Positions 32,393 to 41,630 of a DNA stretch of 64,000 nucleotides are shown here, in pieces. Source of the DNA: G025836975 sp040391135. Lineage in GTDB: Bacteria; Pseudomonadota; Gammaproteobacteria; Burkholderiales; Burkholderiaceae_B. The stretch spans positions 1 to 64,000 of the forward strand of contig JBEBYL010000013.1 of the NCBI GenBank assembly GCA_040391135.1, given 5' to 3'. The translations under genes were made by a program, and so were the position numbers. The notes beneath the pieces are model-generated. The model was not told where the DNA came from. It saw only the letters and a program-made list of their open reading frames with translations, and did not search any database. Positions within the stretch are counted from its first letter, which is position 1. Each line of letters starts with the position of its first letter.

Positions 32393-34174
32393 ATGATTGA
32401 AAAGGATCTGCTGCTGGGGCCTGTGCTATCGTTCCGCGGTATCGGAAAAGATGACGTCTGGAAAGTGAGCGCGCTGGTGGGCCTCAAGGCGGGCACGGTC
32501 GCGCCTGTACTGGAGGTCGACGGCAAGGTTTGCGCTGCACCAAAGGAGCTGTTGGCCATCAACGGCGAACGCTATCTGCGCTACGACCTGTCCTGCAAGG
32601 TCTTGAAGAAAGAGCGCACGGTGAGTTACGGTATTCCAGGCGGATTGACGTGGCAGATGACGGTGCCCGGCAAGGATTTCTCGCCACGCATGGCCTATGT
32701 GTCGTGTAATGGGTTTTCCGATCCGGCCGCGATGCGGAAACTCATTCGGACGTCGGACGCGGTATGGGAAGACCTTCTCTACAGCCACGACCGCGCGCTG
32801 CGCAGCAAACAAGGTGCAGGTGAAACCAAGCTGCTGGACAAAGAGCAGTTGTGGCATGAGAAGCGTATCCACGACAAGGGCCTACAGCGCTTTCATCTCA
32901 TGCTCATGGGGGGAGACCAGATCTACTTCGATTCGATCTGGGAAGACATTAAGGCGCTACGCCAGTGGGTAGCCTTGCCTCGGCAGGCACAATTGAAGTT
33001 CAAGGTCACCAAGGCACTGGAGCGCGAGATAGAGGCTTACTACTTCGGGCTGTACAAACAACGCTGGCTGCCCGGCGAACGGAAACCCTGGTCGTCGCCC
33101 ACGGCCACGCTAGATGCGAGTGCAGCGATGGCGTCTATGCCGACCATCATGATGTGGGACGACCATGACATCTTTGATGGCTGGGGTTCGTACAGTTGCG
33201 AGATGCAGAACAGCCCACTCTTTCAGACGCTGTTCCGCCACGCCCGGCGAGCCTTCTGGGTGTTTCAGATGCAGCATGCTCTGGGTGACCTGCCCGAACT
33301 GGAAGACACGACTCCGGCGGGTTTTTCCCGTCAGGACCCGCTGCTCAAGCCCATCGAGTGGAGCCTAGTGCTCGCCAAGGATGAGTTGGCGCTGCCCCTT
33401 CTAGATGGCCAGCCGGGATTTACTTCCGCCTACGCCATCGGGCCGGTGGCTATCGTGGCGGCCGATCTGCGCACCGAGCGCTCGCGGGCACAGGTGATGG
33501 GCTCGGACACCTGGAGCCAGATCAAGAAATGGACCGGCAGTCTGGAATCCGGCAACGCGGGTGCACAACCCAAGAGTGCCTGCCAGCACCTACTGTTCAT
33601 GTCCTCGGTGCCCGTGGTACACCCCAAGCTGCCCCTGGCCGAGTTGCTGATGGACAAGTTCGGGCAAGACCACGTCACGGACAGCAATGCCGACGATTTG
33701 AAGGACCACTGGTCCCACGACGATCACGAAGGTGAACGCAAGCGCCTCCTGGAGGTGTTTTCCCACTTGGCGCGCGACAAGAAGATCCGCATGTCCCTAG
33801 TGTCAGGCGACGTGCACGTCGCAGCCTGGGGCACTGCCTACCGTAAGGACCTGCCTGCAACAGAGACCTGGTCCCAGATCCACCAATTCACCTCGTCGGC
33901 CGTGGTTCACCCTTCGCTCATCGGTGTTATGGAACGGTTGTTTCTGTCCTGGCTGAACAGCAGTGCTAAGCAGCCCCAAAACATCGACGTGCAGTACGTC
34001 GCAGAAGTGATGCCTTTCCCCGGGCACGACAAGCATGTCATGGCGGCGCGCAACTGGCTGGCTCTGGAGTTGGACATGGGCTCGGCCGATGGATGCAAGC
34101 TATGGGCAACTTGGCGGTGCGAAACCGAAATCAGCTTTTCGAATCACTTGCTGGCAGTCGCACCCATTGCATAA
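32393..34174 (+). CDS. PhoD-like metallophosphoesterase
   Basis: 593 aa, ATG at 32393 preceded by GAGGAGG. Metal-site motifs of PhoD/calcineurin-type phosphoesterases are present in order: GGDQIYFD at 173-180, WDDHDIFDGWG at 255-265, and SGDVHVAAWG at 471-480. The first 95 residues form a beta-rich N-terminal domain, and no signal peptide is seen, so the protein is probably cytoplasmic, unlike exported PhoD alkaline phosphatases. The family hydrolyses phosphomono- or diesters. Translational spacing of 11 bases to the DUF4062-like gene points to a joint function. A nucleotide or nucleic acid substrate is possible but unproven. Confidence 0.82.
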   Translation: MIEKDLLLGPVLSFRGIGKDDVWKVSALVGLKAGTVAPVLEVDGKVCAAPKELLAINGERYLRYDLSCKVLKKERTVSYGIPGGLTWQMTVPGKDFSPRMAYVSCNGFSDPAAMRKLIRTSDAVWEDLLYSHDRALRSKQGAGETKLLDKEQLWHEKRIHDKGLQRFHLMLMGGDQIYFDSIWEDIKALRQWVALPRQAQLKFKVTKALEREIEAYYFGLYKQRWLPGERKPWSSPTATLDASAAMASMPTIMMWDDHDIFDGWGSYSCEMQNSPLFQTLFRHARRAFWVFQMQHALGDLPELEDTTPAGFSRQDPLLKPIEWSLVLAKDELALPLLDGQPGFTSAYAIGPVAIVAADLRTERSRAQVMGSDTWSQIKKWTGSLESGNAGAQPKSACQHLLFMSSVPVVHPKLPLAELLMDKFGQDHVTDSNADDLKDHWSHDDHEGERKRLLEVFSHLARDKKIRMSLVSGDVHVAAWGTAYRKDLPATETWSQIHQFTSSAVVHPSLIGVMERLFLSWLNSSAKQPQNIDVQYVAEVMPFPGHDKHVMAARNWLALELDMGSADGCKLWATWRCETEISFSNHLLAVAPIA

Positions 34175-34467
34175 ATTTCTAGTTGATTCTGCAACAGAAG
34201 TACGCCACAAGCACAGGGGGCACTCGCGATCCAACTGTAGACCTGGCATCCGCGAAGCCGGTGATGGAGATGCAGCAGTCCGTCAGGACTGCGCGCTCCG
34301 ACCGAGAACGACCGATGATTGCGGAAGCCGTCATTCGATTCGAAGCGGTTCATGTGGCATTCCGCAATCAGTCTGGAGCAGTCGGCGGAGAACAAATGCT
34401 GACCGGCTGCTCCTGGCCGAAAACAAACTGCCATTGATCCACATTACGGACCAGGGCCTTCAGGCTT
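34175..34467. other. Intergenic region downstream of the PhoD-like gene
   Basis: 293 bases between the PhoD-like stop and the convergent LysR gene. It contains repeated complementary stretches near 34300-34390 (ACCGATGATTGCGGAAGCC and TGGCATTCCGCAATC) that could fold, but no supported gene or terminator. Confidence 0.35.
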
Positions 34468-35406
34468 TTACATCCTTCCCTGAAACTGAGGCCGCTCGTC
34501 CTTCTTTGGGATGCACTGAGATTCACCAAGTAGCTCAACCATCCTCAGCTCGCATGAGGAAAGATCATGCCCCCGTCGTTGCGAGACCATAAACGTAAGC
34601 GAACCCAGGTGCCAGGCGCGGCGCTTAAGTTCGACGAGCTGTCCATTCCTTAGATCATCAACAGCGAGGTGCCGTGGCAAATGCCCCCAGCCAAGGCCGG
34701 CCTTGAGAAGATCGCGTTTGGCGCCCAGATCATTGACCAGCCACTGGCGCTTGCCGGCGACGCCTTGTTGGGTCTTTTCCGCTTGCGGCTGGTTGTCCGT
34801 AACGACGACCTGAACATGTCGAGCAAACTCGTCCATCGGGACGGGCTTCAGTATCGAAGCGAGCGGGTGAGATGGCGCGCAGACCGTCACCATGTCCGCC
34901 TCGCACAGCCAGTGGCGCTCTATGGCATCCGGGTTTACCTCGGGCACGTTGTTGATCGTTACAGCCAGGGCACACACCCCTTCGAGCACCAGGTTCTCAC
35001 CGCCTTGCATGGTTGTGATTCGCAGGTCGATCACTGCGGTGTGGAACTCCGCTTGCAGCGTCATCAAGCAGTCGATCAGGTGGGCGCGCGGGAAGTAGGC
35101 GTCGATCGCAACCGAAACCTGAGGTGCCCCGGCTTTAGCGATTGAACTGGCGCGGTTCTTCATCTCTTCCGTGCGTGAGATCACCGCCCGCGCGTCCGGC
35201 AAGAGGCTGTGCCCCGCCGCAGTCAGCTGCGCCTTCCGTGTGTTTCGCTCGAACAACTCGACATCAAATGCGCTTTCTAGCGCCTTGATCGCGTGGCTGA
35301 TGGCTGACTGCGCGCGCCTGAGTTTCCGCGCCGCACCCGAAAAGCTTCCCTGATCGCATACCGCAACGAACGCACGCAGTTGGTTGATGGTGACATTGTC
35401 GAGCAT
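34468..35406 (-). CDS. LysR-family transcriptional regulator
   Basis: 312 aa. The N-terminal winged HTH (residues 6-65) reads TINQLRAFVAVCDQGSFSGA then RAQSAISHAIKALE and LFERN. The C-terminal part is the periplasmic-binding-like effector domain. It is divergent from the SDR gene at 35520 and a 17-bp dyad lies next to its own start codon, the usual setting for LysR autoregulation and activation of the neighbour. Confidence 0.9.
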   Translation of the reverse strand: MLDNVTINQLRAFVAVCDQGSFSGAARKLRRAQSAISHAIKALESAFDVELFERNTRKAQLTAAGHSLLPDARAVISRTEEMKNRASSIAKAGAPQVSVAIDAYFPRAHLIDCLMTLQAEFHTAVIDLRITTMQGGENLVLEGVCALAVTINNVPEVNPDAIERHWLCEADMVTVCAPSHPLASILKPVPMDEFARHVQVVVTDNQPQAEKTQQGVAGKRQWLVNDLGAKRDLLKAGLGWGHLPRHLAVDDLRNGQLVELKRRAWHLGSLTFMVSQRRGHDLSSCELRMVELLGESQCIPKKDERPQFQGRM

Positions 35407-35409
35407 ATT

Positions 35410-35426
35410 AATCTAAATAATAGATT
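35410..35426. promoter_or_regulatory. Predicted LysR-type binding dyad
   Basis: AATCTA (35410-35415) and TAGATT (35421-35426) form a perfect inverted repeat with five bases between. The T-N11-A spacing of LysR sites fits within it. It lies four bases upstream of the LysR start codon in the 113-base divergent gap. Confidence 0.5.
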
Positions 35427-35519
35427 GAATTTATCGATTTTTCGTCAATTGTTTTGATGTGTCAAGGGTTCTAGACTGTTCTCTAGTTTCAATATAGGAC
35501 GCCGACTTGGCGACACACC

Positions 35520-36254
35520 ATGAACAGACTTAATGGAAAGACCGCCGTGATCACCGGCGGCGCTACCGGCATAGGCCGCGCCGCGGCAAAACGCTTCATC
35601 GACGAGGGCGCCTTCGTCTTCATCTTCGGCCGCCGGCAGGAAACGCTTGATGCCGCCGTGGCCGACCTGGGGCCCAATGCCCGCGCGGTGAAGGGCTCGG
35701 TCTCCGATCCGGACGACCTGGACCGCTTATATGCGGCAGTGAAGGCCGAACGCGGAACTCTCGATATCGTCTTCGCCAATGCCGGGACGGGGGGCCTGCT
35801 TCCGCTGGGCAAGATCACCGCCGAACACATTGATGAAACCTTCGACACCAATGTGAAGGGTTCGATTTTCACGGTCCAGAAGGCGCTGCCCTTGATGGGC
35901 GAGGGCGGTTCGATCATCCTGACCGGATCTAGCGCCGGCACGACGGGCGCGCCGGCATTCAGCGTCTACAGCGCGAGCAAGGCGGCAGTGCGCAACCTGG
36001 CGCGGACCTGGGCGGAGGACCTGAAGGGCTCCGGCATCCGGGTAAATGTGCTGTCGCCCGGGCCGACGGCAACCGAACTTGCGAAAGTAGCGGTAGGCGA
36101 GGAGGGCTTGAAGGCCTTCGCCTCGATGAATCCGCTCCAGCGCATGGCCGAACCGGCGGAGATCGGAGCGGCGGCTGCGTTTCTCGCGTCGCAGGACAGC
36201 AGTTTCATGACCGCCAGCGAGCTCGCCGTCGACGGTGGCCTGGCGCAAATCTGA
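35520..36254 (+). CDS. SDR family oxidoreductase
   Basis: 244 aa classical short-chain dehydrogenase. The cofactor motif TGGATGIG is at 12-19, then NAG at 89-91. The catalytic residues are Ser in SSAGTTG and the YSASK motif. The C-terminus AVDGGLAQI is typical. It reduces or oxidises carbonyl/hydroxyl groups with NAD(P)H. Substrate unknown. It is divergent from the LysR gene and followed by an F420-reductase-like gene. Confidence 0.9.
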   Translation: MNRLNGKTAVITGGATGIGRAAAKRFIDEGAFVFIFGRRQETLDAAVADLGPNARAVKGSVSDPDDLDRLYAAVKAERGTLDIVFANAGTGGLLPLGKITAEHIDETFDTNVKGSIFTVQKALPLMGEGGSIILTGSSAGTTGAPAFSVYSASKAAVRNLARTWAEDLKGSGIRVNVLSPGPTATELAKVAVGEEGLKAFASMNPLQRMAEPAEIGAAAAFLASQDSSFMTASELAVDGGLAQI

Positions 36255-36326
36255 CATAAGGCGCTCTGCCGGCCACTCCAGCCGATAGCTGAAACCCGCA
36301 GGGCGCTGCAATCAAAAGGAAAATAT

Positions 36327-36917
36327 ATGAGTTATGCAATTATTGGCTTCGGCGACATCGGCCAGGCTCTTGCCAAGGCTTTTGCCCGTAGCGGCATCGA
36401 GATATCTGTTGCAACCACTCGCGACCCGCAGAGCTTTGCCTCCGACGCGGCCGCTATCGGCCCCGGGATCATTCCGAAGACGCTGGCGGAGGCCGTCAAG
36501 GCTGATGTGGCTGTGCGTTACGCGTCGCACCCGGAGGTCGCGAAGGCGCTGCCGACCTGGAAGGGAAAGACCATCATTGATGTGACCAATGCCTACGGCA
36601 TACCCCCTGAAGAACTGGGAGAACAGCCTTCTTCCAAGGTCGTCGCCAGGGCCTTTACGGGTGCAAGGCTGGTCAAGGGTTTCAATCACCTGGCCGCTGC
36701 CGTTCTGGGCCGGGATCCCGGCATACAGGGTGGCAGAAGAGTCGTGTTCCTGACGAGCGACGATGACGACGCCGCAGCGGAGGTTGCCGCGCTAGCGGAA
36801 ACTCTCGGCTTTGCCCCGATCACACTTGGCGGGCTTGCGGAAGGCGGGCTGCTTGTTCACGGGCGCGGAAACACCTGGGGCCGACTGATCTTCAAGGACT
36901 TGGTCAAGGTCGGCTGA
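36327..36917 (+). CDS. NADPH-dependent F420 reductase-like (COG2085) protein
   Basis: 196 aa, short Rossmann-fold protein. The N-terminal MSYAIIGFGDIGQALAKAFA is the dinucleotide-binding loop. GKTIIDVTNAYG and LVKGFNHLAA, and VVFLTSDDDDAA toward the C-terminus, are characteristic. These proteins bind NADP and sometimes coenzyme F420 or act on glutathione-type oxidants. In a betaproteobacterium F420 use is doubtful, so the cofactor partner is unknown. It lies 72 bases after the SDR gene on the same strand. Confidence 0.82.
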   Translation: MSYAIIGFGDIGQALAKAFARSGIEISVATTRDPQSFASDAAAIGPGIIPKTLAEAVKADVAVRYASHPEVAKALPTWKGKTIIDVTNAYGIPPEELGEQPSSKVVARAFTGARLVKGFNHLAAAVLGRDPGIQGGRRVVFLTSDDDDAAAEVAALAETLGFAPITLGGLAEGGLLVHGRGNTWGRLIFKDLVKVG

Positions 36918-36963
36918 TGAGTCGTGATGGAGCTAGCTCTATAAAGCGCGGCGCATTAAGGTT

Positions 36964-37647
36964 TCATGTGCGAAATTGTGAAAGCAGTAGCGGCAACTCG
37001 GACAGCGCCTGTAACTGATGCTTCGATGGGGCGCAATGGTACTCAAGCGGGGCGCCTTGCCTGTTGATGCGTACGGCGTTGAATCCGAAAGCCGCTGCGC
37101 CCGCCACATCCCACGCATTCGACGACACGAAGCAAACCTCGTGGGGGCGTACATCTAGACGGTCGCATGCCAGTTGATAGACGCTGGGGTCGGGCTTATA
37201 GGTCTTGATGTCGTCGGCGGAAATGCAGTCATCCAGCAAGCCGCCAAGATTGCCGGCGCTTATCGCGCCCTGCAGCATATCATTGTTTCCGTTGGACAAG
37301 ATCGCGGTGATATAGCCTTCAGCCTTCAGCATTTCAAGGCTCTTGGCGGCATCCGGGTAGGCTTTCAATTCGAAGTAGGCGTTCAACAGGCTTTCTTTTA
37401 AGCCCGGCCGGTCTTCAAGCCCATAAGTCTGCAGGGCGAAGTCCAATGCTTCAATGGTCAGTTGCCAGAAGTCCGCATATTTGCGCATCATTCCGCGGGT
37501 CCATGAATATTCAAGCTGGCGCTGACGCCAGAGGGCCGAGAGTGCGTCGGCGCTATCGCCCACTTTGTCTGCGTTCCCCATGACGGCGGAATGGACGTCC
37601 AGCAAAGTGCCATAGGCGTCAAAGACGCATGCACGAATCGAATTCAT
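36964..37647 (-). CDS. Haloacid dehalogenase, type II
   Basis: 227 aa HAD-superfamily hydrolase. The nucleophile is D10 in VFDAYGTLLDV. Motif II is SNGN (ILSNGNNDML), motif III the Lys in KTYKPDPSVYQ, and motif IV SSNAWDVAGA. This set is typical of (S)-2-haloacid dehalogenases, which convert 2-halo acids to D-2-hydroxy acids. It is tail-to-tail with the F420-reductase-like gene and upstream of the TetR gene on the same strand. Confidence 0.88.
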   Translation of the reverse strand: MNSIRACVFDAYGTLLDVHSAVMGNADKVGDSADALSALWRQRQLEYSWTRGMMRKYADFWQLTIEALDFALQTYGLEDRPGLKESLLNAYFELKAYPDAAKSLEMLKAEGYITAILSNGNNDMLQGAISAGNLGGLLDDCISADDIKTYKPDPSVYQLACDRLDVRPHEVCFVSSNAWDVAGAAAFGFNAVRINRQGAPLEYHCAPSKHQLQALSELPLLLSQFRT

Positions 37648-37683
37648 GTTTATCTCCTGTTGGCCGCGGCGAAAGCCTGGGCG

Positions 37684-38277
37684 TCATGGTGTGCCGGAGG
37701 CGTCCAGAAGGGCCAGGGCAGGCGCTACGATGCCCTTTAGTAGTTCGGGCTCGGGCCGCACCCGCGCCAGAACACGCACTCCCATCAGGACTCCAAGAAG
37801 ATGCTTGGCCAGGATGTCCGGCGGCATTGATTTTCCTATGCTCCCGTTGGCCTGTCCCGCGCTTAAATGCTCAAAAAAGAATCGTTCGATCTGCTTTAGA
37901 ACGCCGGCGACGATTTCTTGAAACTCAGGGTCGTGCGGGGCCAGCTCAAGGGCGGCGTTGACCAGCATGCATCCCTTATGCTGACGATCGCTTAGCGAGC
38001 GCTGGATGATATCGGCGAAGAACGCGCCTATCGCCTCGCGAGGCGGCAGCGCATCGCACGACTGGATGCGCTGCGCAACGCTGCAATTGACATAGTGATC
38101 CAGCGCTCTTTGATAGAGTGCCCGCTTGTCGCCAAATGCGTTGTACAGGCTCGCTCCGGTCAGGCCCGTTTCATTGATCAGGTCCCGTATCGAGGTAGCC
38201 TCGTAACCCTGGTTCCAAAAACATTGAACCGCCTTGTCGAGCACTATTTCTTCGTCGAACTCCCGTGGCCGCGCCAT
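37684..38277 (-). CDS. TetR-family transcriptional regulator
   Basis: 197 aa. The N-terminal HTH (residues 1-50) reads EEIVLDKAVQCFWNQGYEAT and SIRDLINETGLTGASLYNAFGDK. The ligand domain follows. It is divergent from the GST gene at 38459; the 181-base gap between them is AT-rich. Likely a repressor of the redox genes to its right, possibly also of the dehalogenase gene on its left. Confidence 0.88.
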   Translation of the reverse strand: MARPREFDEEIVLDKAVQCFWNQGYEATSIRDLINETGLTGASLYNAFGDKRALYQRALDHYVNCSVAQRIQSCDALPPREAIGAFFADIIQRSLSDRQHKGCMLVNAALELAPHDPEFQEIVAGVLKQIERFFFEHLSAGQANGSIGKSMPPDILAKHLLGVLMGVRVLARVRPEPELLKGIVAPALALLDASGTP

Positions 38278-38458
38278 CCGCCTTCCCCCTTTTGTTTCTC
38301 ACACTTCAAACGCCTTAACTTTTTCAGCGTTGTATGTCATTATAGAACACATGAACTAAAATAAATCTCGAACTTGGTTTTACATCCAGGGTGTTGCTTT
38401 TTCGCCGTCGATGAATTCCGCCAACCGGCCGCCTTCGTCACAGATAAAGGATATATGC

Positions 38459-39163
38459 ATGATCCATTTCTATTTTCACCCTACGCCCAATCCGGCAAAG
38501 ATTGCGCTCTTTCTGGAAGAGTCCGGCCTGCCTTACGAATTGATCCCCGTCGACACAAGCAAGGGGGAGCAACATGCGCCGGCTTTTCGGAAGATCAATC
38601 CCAATGGGAAGGTGCCGGCGATCGTCGATACGGACGGGCCGGGCGGCCGCGAAGCGCGTGTGTTCGACTCCACCGCGATCCTGATCTATCTTGCCGAAAA
38701 AACGGGCGGCTTCCTGGGGGCGCCGACAGACCGGCCGGAACTGCTTTCCTGGTTGCTGTTCATTGCTTCCGGCCTGGGGCCGTTCTCCGGCCAGGCCGTG
38801 CACTTCCAGTTCGCCGCGCCCGAGGGCCTGGATTACGCCGTCACGCGTTACCGGCGCGAGGCCGAGCGCCACTACCAAGTGCTGAACGATCACCTGGAAG
38901 GGCGTGAGTTCATCGTCGGCGATACCTATACGATTGCCGATATGTCGGCATGGGGATGGCTGGATCGCGCGGCGCGCGTACGGAAGGGAGCCGACGATCC
39001 CCTTGAACCGTTCCCCAACCTCAAGCGGCTTTTTCTGAATGTCGATGCGCGACCAGCAGCCGTCCGCGCGCGCGAGGTGGGCAAGGACCACGCGTTCAAG
39101 CGGGTCAACGATGAGGAAACAAAGCGGGCGCTGTTCCCGTCCAACTATCCTTCTGCCGCCTGA
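38459..39163 (+). CDS. Glutathione S-transferase family protein
   Basis: 234 aa from the ATG at 38459, with AAGGA eight bases upstream. The thioredoxin-like N-domain shows the PNPAKIALFLEE and PNGKVPAIVD segments, with the cis-Pro in KVPAI, and FDSTAILIYLAEKTG. The alpha-helical C-domain ends with the YTIADMSAWGW motif. Close to the YfcG/YghU disulfide-bond type. It precedes yghU by 31 bases on the same strand. Confidence 0.9.
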   Translation: MIHFYFHPTPNPAKIALFLEESGLPYELIPVDTSKGEQHAPAFRKINPNGKVPAIVDTDGPGGREARVFDSTAILIYLAEKTGGFLGAPTDRPELLSWLLFIASGLGPFSGQAVHFQFAAPEGLDYAVTRYRREAERHYQVLNDHLEGREFIVGDTYTIADMSAWGWLDRAARVRKGADDPLEPFPNLKRLFLNVDARPAAVRAREVGKDHAFKRVNDEETKRALFPSNYPSAA

Positions 39164-39194
39164 GGCAGACACACGCATTCATGGAGATGAAAGC

Positions 39195-40070
39195 ATGACG
39201 AATGCCACCGATTACACACCGCCAGCCGTCTGGACCTGGAACAAACCCAACGGCGGGGCCTTCGCAAGCGTCAACCGTCCAGTGGCCGGGCCGACACACG
39301 AAAAGGAATTGCCCGTTGGGCGGCATCCACTGCAACTCTATTCCCTGGCCACGCCGAATGGCCAGAAGGTCACGATCATGCTGGAAGAGCTGCTGGCCTT
39401 GGGGCATACCGGGGCGGAATACGACGCCTGGTTGATCCGCATCGGCGAGGGCGATCAATTTGGCAGCGGTTTTGTCGGCGTCAACCCGAATTCCAAGATC
39501 CCCGCCTTGATGGACCATTCGGGTGCAACGCCTGTACGGGTATTCGAGTCCGGTGCGATTCTGGTCTATTTGGCTGAAAAATTCGGCGCCCTGTTGCCGA
39601 CGACCCAGCCCGAACGCGCGGAGTGCCTGTCATGGCTATTCTGGCAGATGGGTAGCGCGCCATATCTGGGCGGCGGCTTCGGCCACTTCTATGCTTACGC
39701 ACCCGTCAAGATCGAGTATGCCATCGACCGCTATGCCATGGAGGTCAAGCGCCAGCTCGATGTGCTGGATCGCCGCCTGGCCGAAAGCGAATACCTGGGC
39801 GGCAGCGACTACACCATTGCCGACATTGCCGTGTTCCCCTGGTATGGGGGCTTGGCCAAGGGCTGGCAATATGGCGCCGCTGAATTTTTATCGGTCCAGG
39901 AATACACGCACGTACAGCGTTGGGCCGACGCGATACTGGCAAGGCCCGCCGTAAATCGGGGACGCAAGGTCAACCGCGTATCGGGGGAGCCGTCGTCCCA
40001 GTTGCACGAGCGCCACGATGCCGACGACTTCAATACGAAAACCCAGGACAAGCTGGGAGGGCAGTCATGA
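39195..40070 (+). CDS. yghU: Glutathione-dependent disulfide-bond oxidoreductase, YghU type
   Basis: 291 aa from the ATG at 39195 (MTNATDYTPPAVWTWNKPNG), an N-terminal extension typical of YghU. The GST core shows LYSLATPNGQKVTIMLEELL, NPNSKIPALMDH and VFESGAILVYLAEKFG. C-domain WLFWQMGSAPYLGGGFGHF and DYTIADIAVFPWY fit. These enzymes reduce organic hydroperoxides and disulfides with glutathione. The stop overlaps the following SDR start (ATGA). Confidence 0.88.
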   Translation: MTNATDYTPPAVWTWNKPNGGAFASVNRPVAGPTHEKELPVGRHPLQLYSLATPNGQKVTIMLEELLALGHTGAEYDAWLIRIGEGDQFGSGFVGVNPNSKIPALMDHSGATPVRVFESGAILVYLAEKFGALLPTTQPERAECLSWLFWQMGSAPYLGGGFGHFYAYAPVKIEYAIDRYAMEVKRQLDVLDRRLAESEYLGGSDYTIADIAVFPWYGGLAKGWQYGAAEFLSVQEYTHVQRWADAILARPAVNRGRKVNRVSGEPSSQLHERHDADDFNTKTQDKLGGQS

Positions 40071-40873
40071 ATATCAACGGTGCACGCATCCTGATCACCG
40101 GGGGCGCAAGCGGCATTGGTTTGGCTCTGGCCCAAGCCTTGCTGGCCAAAGGTGCAAAAGTCGCTATCAGCGGCCGTCGCCCTAATGCTGTCGCAACAGC
40201 AGTCCAGGCGCTTCAGTCTGGCGGCTCCGTCGTTCGCGGTATCGCCGCCGATGTGTCGACGGCAGAGGGGCGCGCGGCCACGATCAAAGAGACTTTGGAT
40301 GCGCTTGGCGGACTTGATATCCTTGTCAACAACGCGGGTGGCGTCAGGGCGGGAAGGCTGGAGAACACCGCGGAAGCCGAGCTCCAGGCCATGATAGATG
40401 TCAATCTCGTGGGGCCGATCATGCTGACGCGTACCGCCTTGCCGGCGCTGCGTGCCAGCGGCGGAGCAATGGTGGTGAATGTGTCTTCCGGCATTGCCTT
40501 GATCGGCGCGCCGTTCTACGCAACCTACGCCGCCGTGAAAGCCGGCCTTGCCCGTTTTGGCGAATCGATGCGGCGCGAGCTGAAAGGCGAAGGCATACAC
40601 GTCCTGACCGTCTATCCGGGCGGCACAGACACACCGATGATGAAATCCAACCGGGCAGGTCCCGAGCTTGGCTTCTCGCGCGAGCCGGCCTCTGCCGTGG
40701 CCGACGCCATCGTCGCGGGAATCGAGTCCGAAGCCTTCGAGGTCATCCGTGGCGGAGATACCCGCGCGCAAATGATCGCCCTGAACCGCGACAACCCCGC
40801 AGCCATCGACGAGCGCTTTCTTGGACTAAAGCCGGCACTGGAGGATGCAATAAAGGACCATTCGGCACTCTGA
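40067..40873 (+). CDS. SDR family oxidoreductase
   Basis: 268 aa from the ATG at 40067, four bases overlapping the yghU stop, so translationally coupled. The classical motifs are TGGASGIG, NNAGG, the catalytic Ser in NVSSGIAL and YAAVK. It is one of two SDRs in this block and clearly different from the one at 35520. Substrate unknown. Confidence 0.88.
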   Translation: MNINGARILITGGASGIGLALAQALLAKGAKVAISGRRPNAVATAVQALQSGGSVVRGIAADVSTAEGRAATIKETLDALGGLDILVNNAGGVRAGRLENTAEAELQAMIDVNLVGPIMLTRTALPALRASGGAMVVNVSSGIALIGAPFYATYAAVKAGLARFGESMRRELKGEGIHVLTVYPGGTDTPMMKSNRAGPELGFSREPASAVADAIVAGIESEAFEVIRGGDTRAQMIALNRDNPAAIDERFLGLKPALEDAIKDHSAL

Positions 40874-40904
40874 TGTGGCCGGGTGTTCGGCGGGTCGCCC
40901 ATCG

Positions 40905-41567
40905 TCAGGCGCCGCTGTGTCCTTGGCGCCGGAGGACGACATGGGTGGCCTTCTCCGACGCTACGAATTCAACGCATTCGTATCCCAGAGCCCGCAGGTC
41001 GATCCCTTCGTACAGCGATTCCCCCCGGCCGAGCAGGACCGGCGCGATAGCAATGTGCAGTTCGTCTATGAGGCCCTCGCGAAGGTACTGCCGTATTGTG
41101 TCCGGCCCACCGCCGATCCGCACGTCCATTCCGGCCGCGGCCTCGCGTGCGCGGTCCAGCGCTTCATGAATGCCGCCTGTTATGAAATGGAACGTCGTGC
41201 CGCCTTCCATCTCGATGGACGGCCGGGCATGGCGGGTCAAGATAAAGGCTGGAACGTGGTACGGTGGATTGTCTCCCCACCAGCCTTTCCAGTTGGTGTC
41301 CGGCCAGTCCCCGCGAATGGGGCCGAACATATTCCTGCCGAGAATCCAGGCGCCAACATTCCGAAAGCCGCGGGCGGCGAAGTCGTCGTCAATCCCGACC
41401 GTACCGCCATCGTTACCGAACAAGGCCCACTGGAACGTGCGTGTTGGAAGCAGCCATTGGTGCAGCTGTGTTCCGCCGACGCCGAGTGGATTGTCGATGT
41501 CTTGATTAGGACCCGCCCCGTATCCATCGAGCGAAATGGTGAAGCCCTCAACGCGAACTCGTGTCAT
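40905..41567 (-). CDS. Dihydrofolate reductase-like (RibD C-terminal) family protein
   Basis: 220 aa from the ATG at 41567, with a GGAGG box seven bases upstream. The fold is that of RibD-C/DHFR-like reductases: VEGFTISLDGYGAG, NVGAWILGRNMFG, FHFITGGIHEALDRAREAA and VRIGGGPDTIRQYLREGLID. It is not the housekeeping DHFR (see 43232). Members reduce diverse carbonyls with NADPH. It is convergent with the SDR gene. Confidence 0.85.
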   Translation of the reverse strand: MTRVRVEGFTISLDGYGAGPNQDIDNPLGVGGTQLHQWLLPTRTFQWALFGNDGGTVGIDDDFAARGFRNVGAWILGRNMFGPIRGDWPDTNWKGWWGDNPPYHVPAFILTRHARPSIEMEGGTTFHFITGGIHEALDRAREAAAGMDVRIGGGPDTIRQYLREGLIDELHIAIAPVLLGRGESLYEGIDLRALGYECVEFVASEKATHVVLRRQGHSGA

Positions 41568-41630
41568 CGTTTGCCTCCGTTTAAACGCTTGGTAAGTATC
41601 GGGCACAACCGTCGCATTTTCATCCAATAA

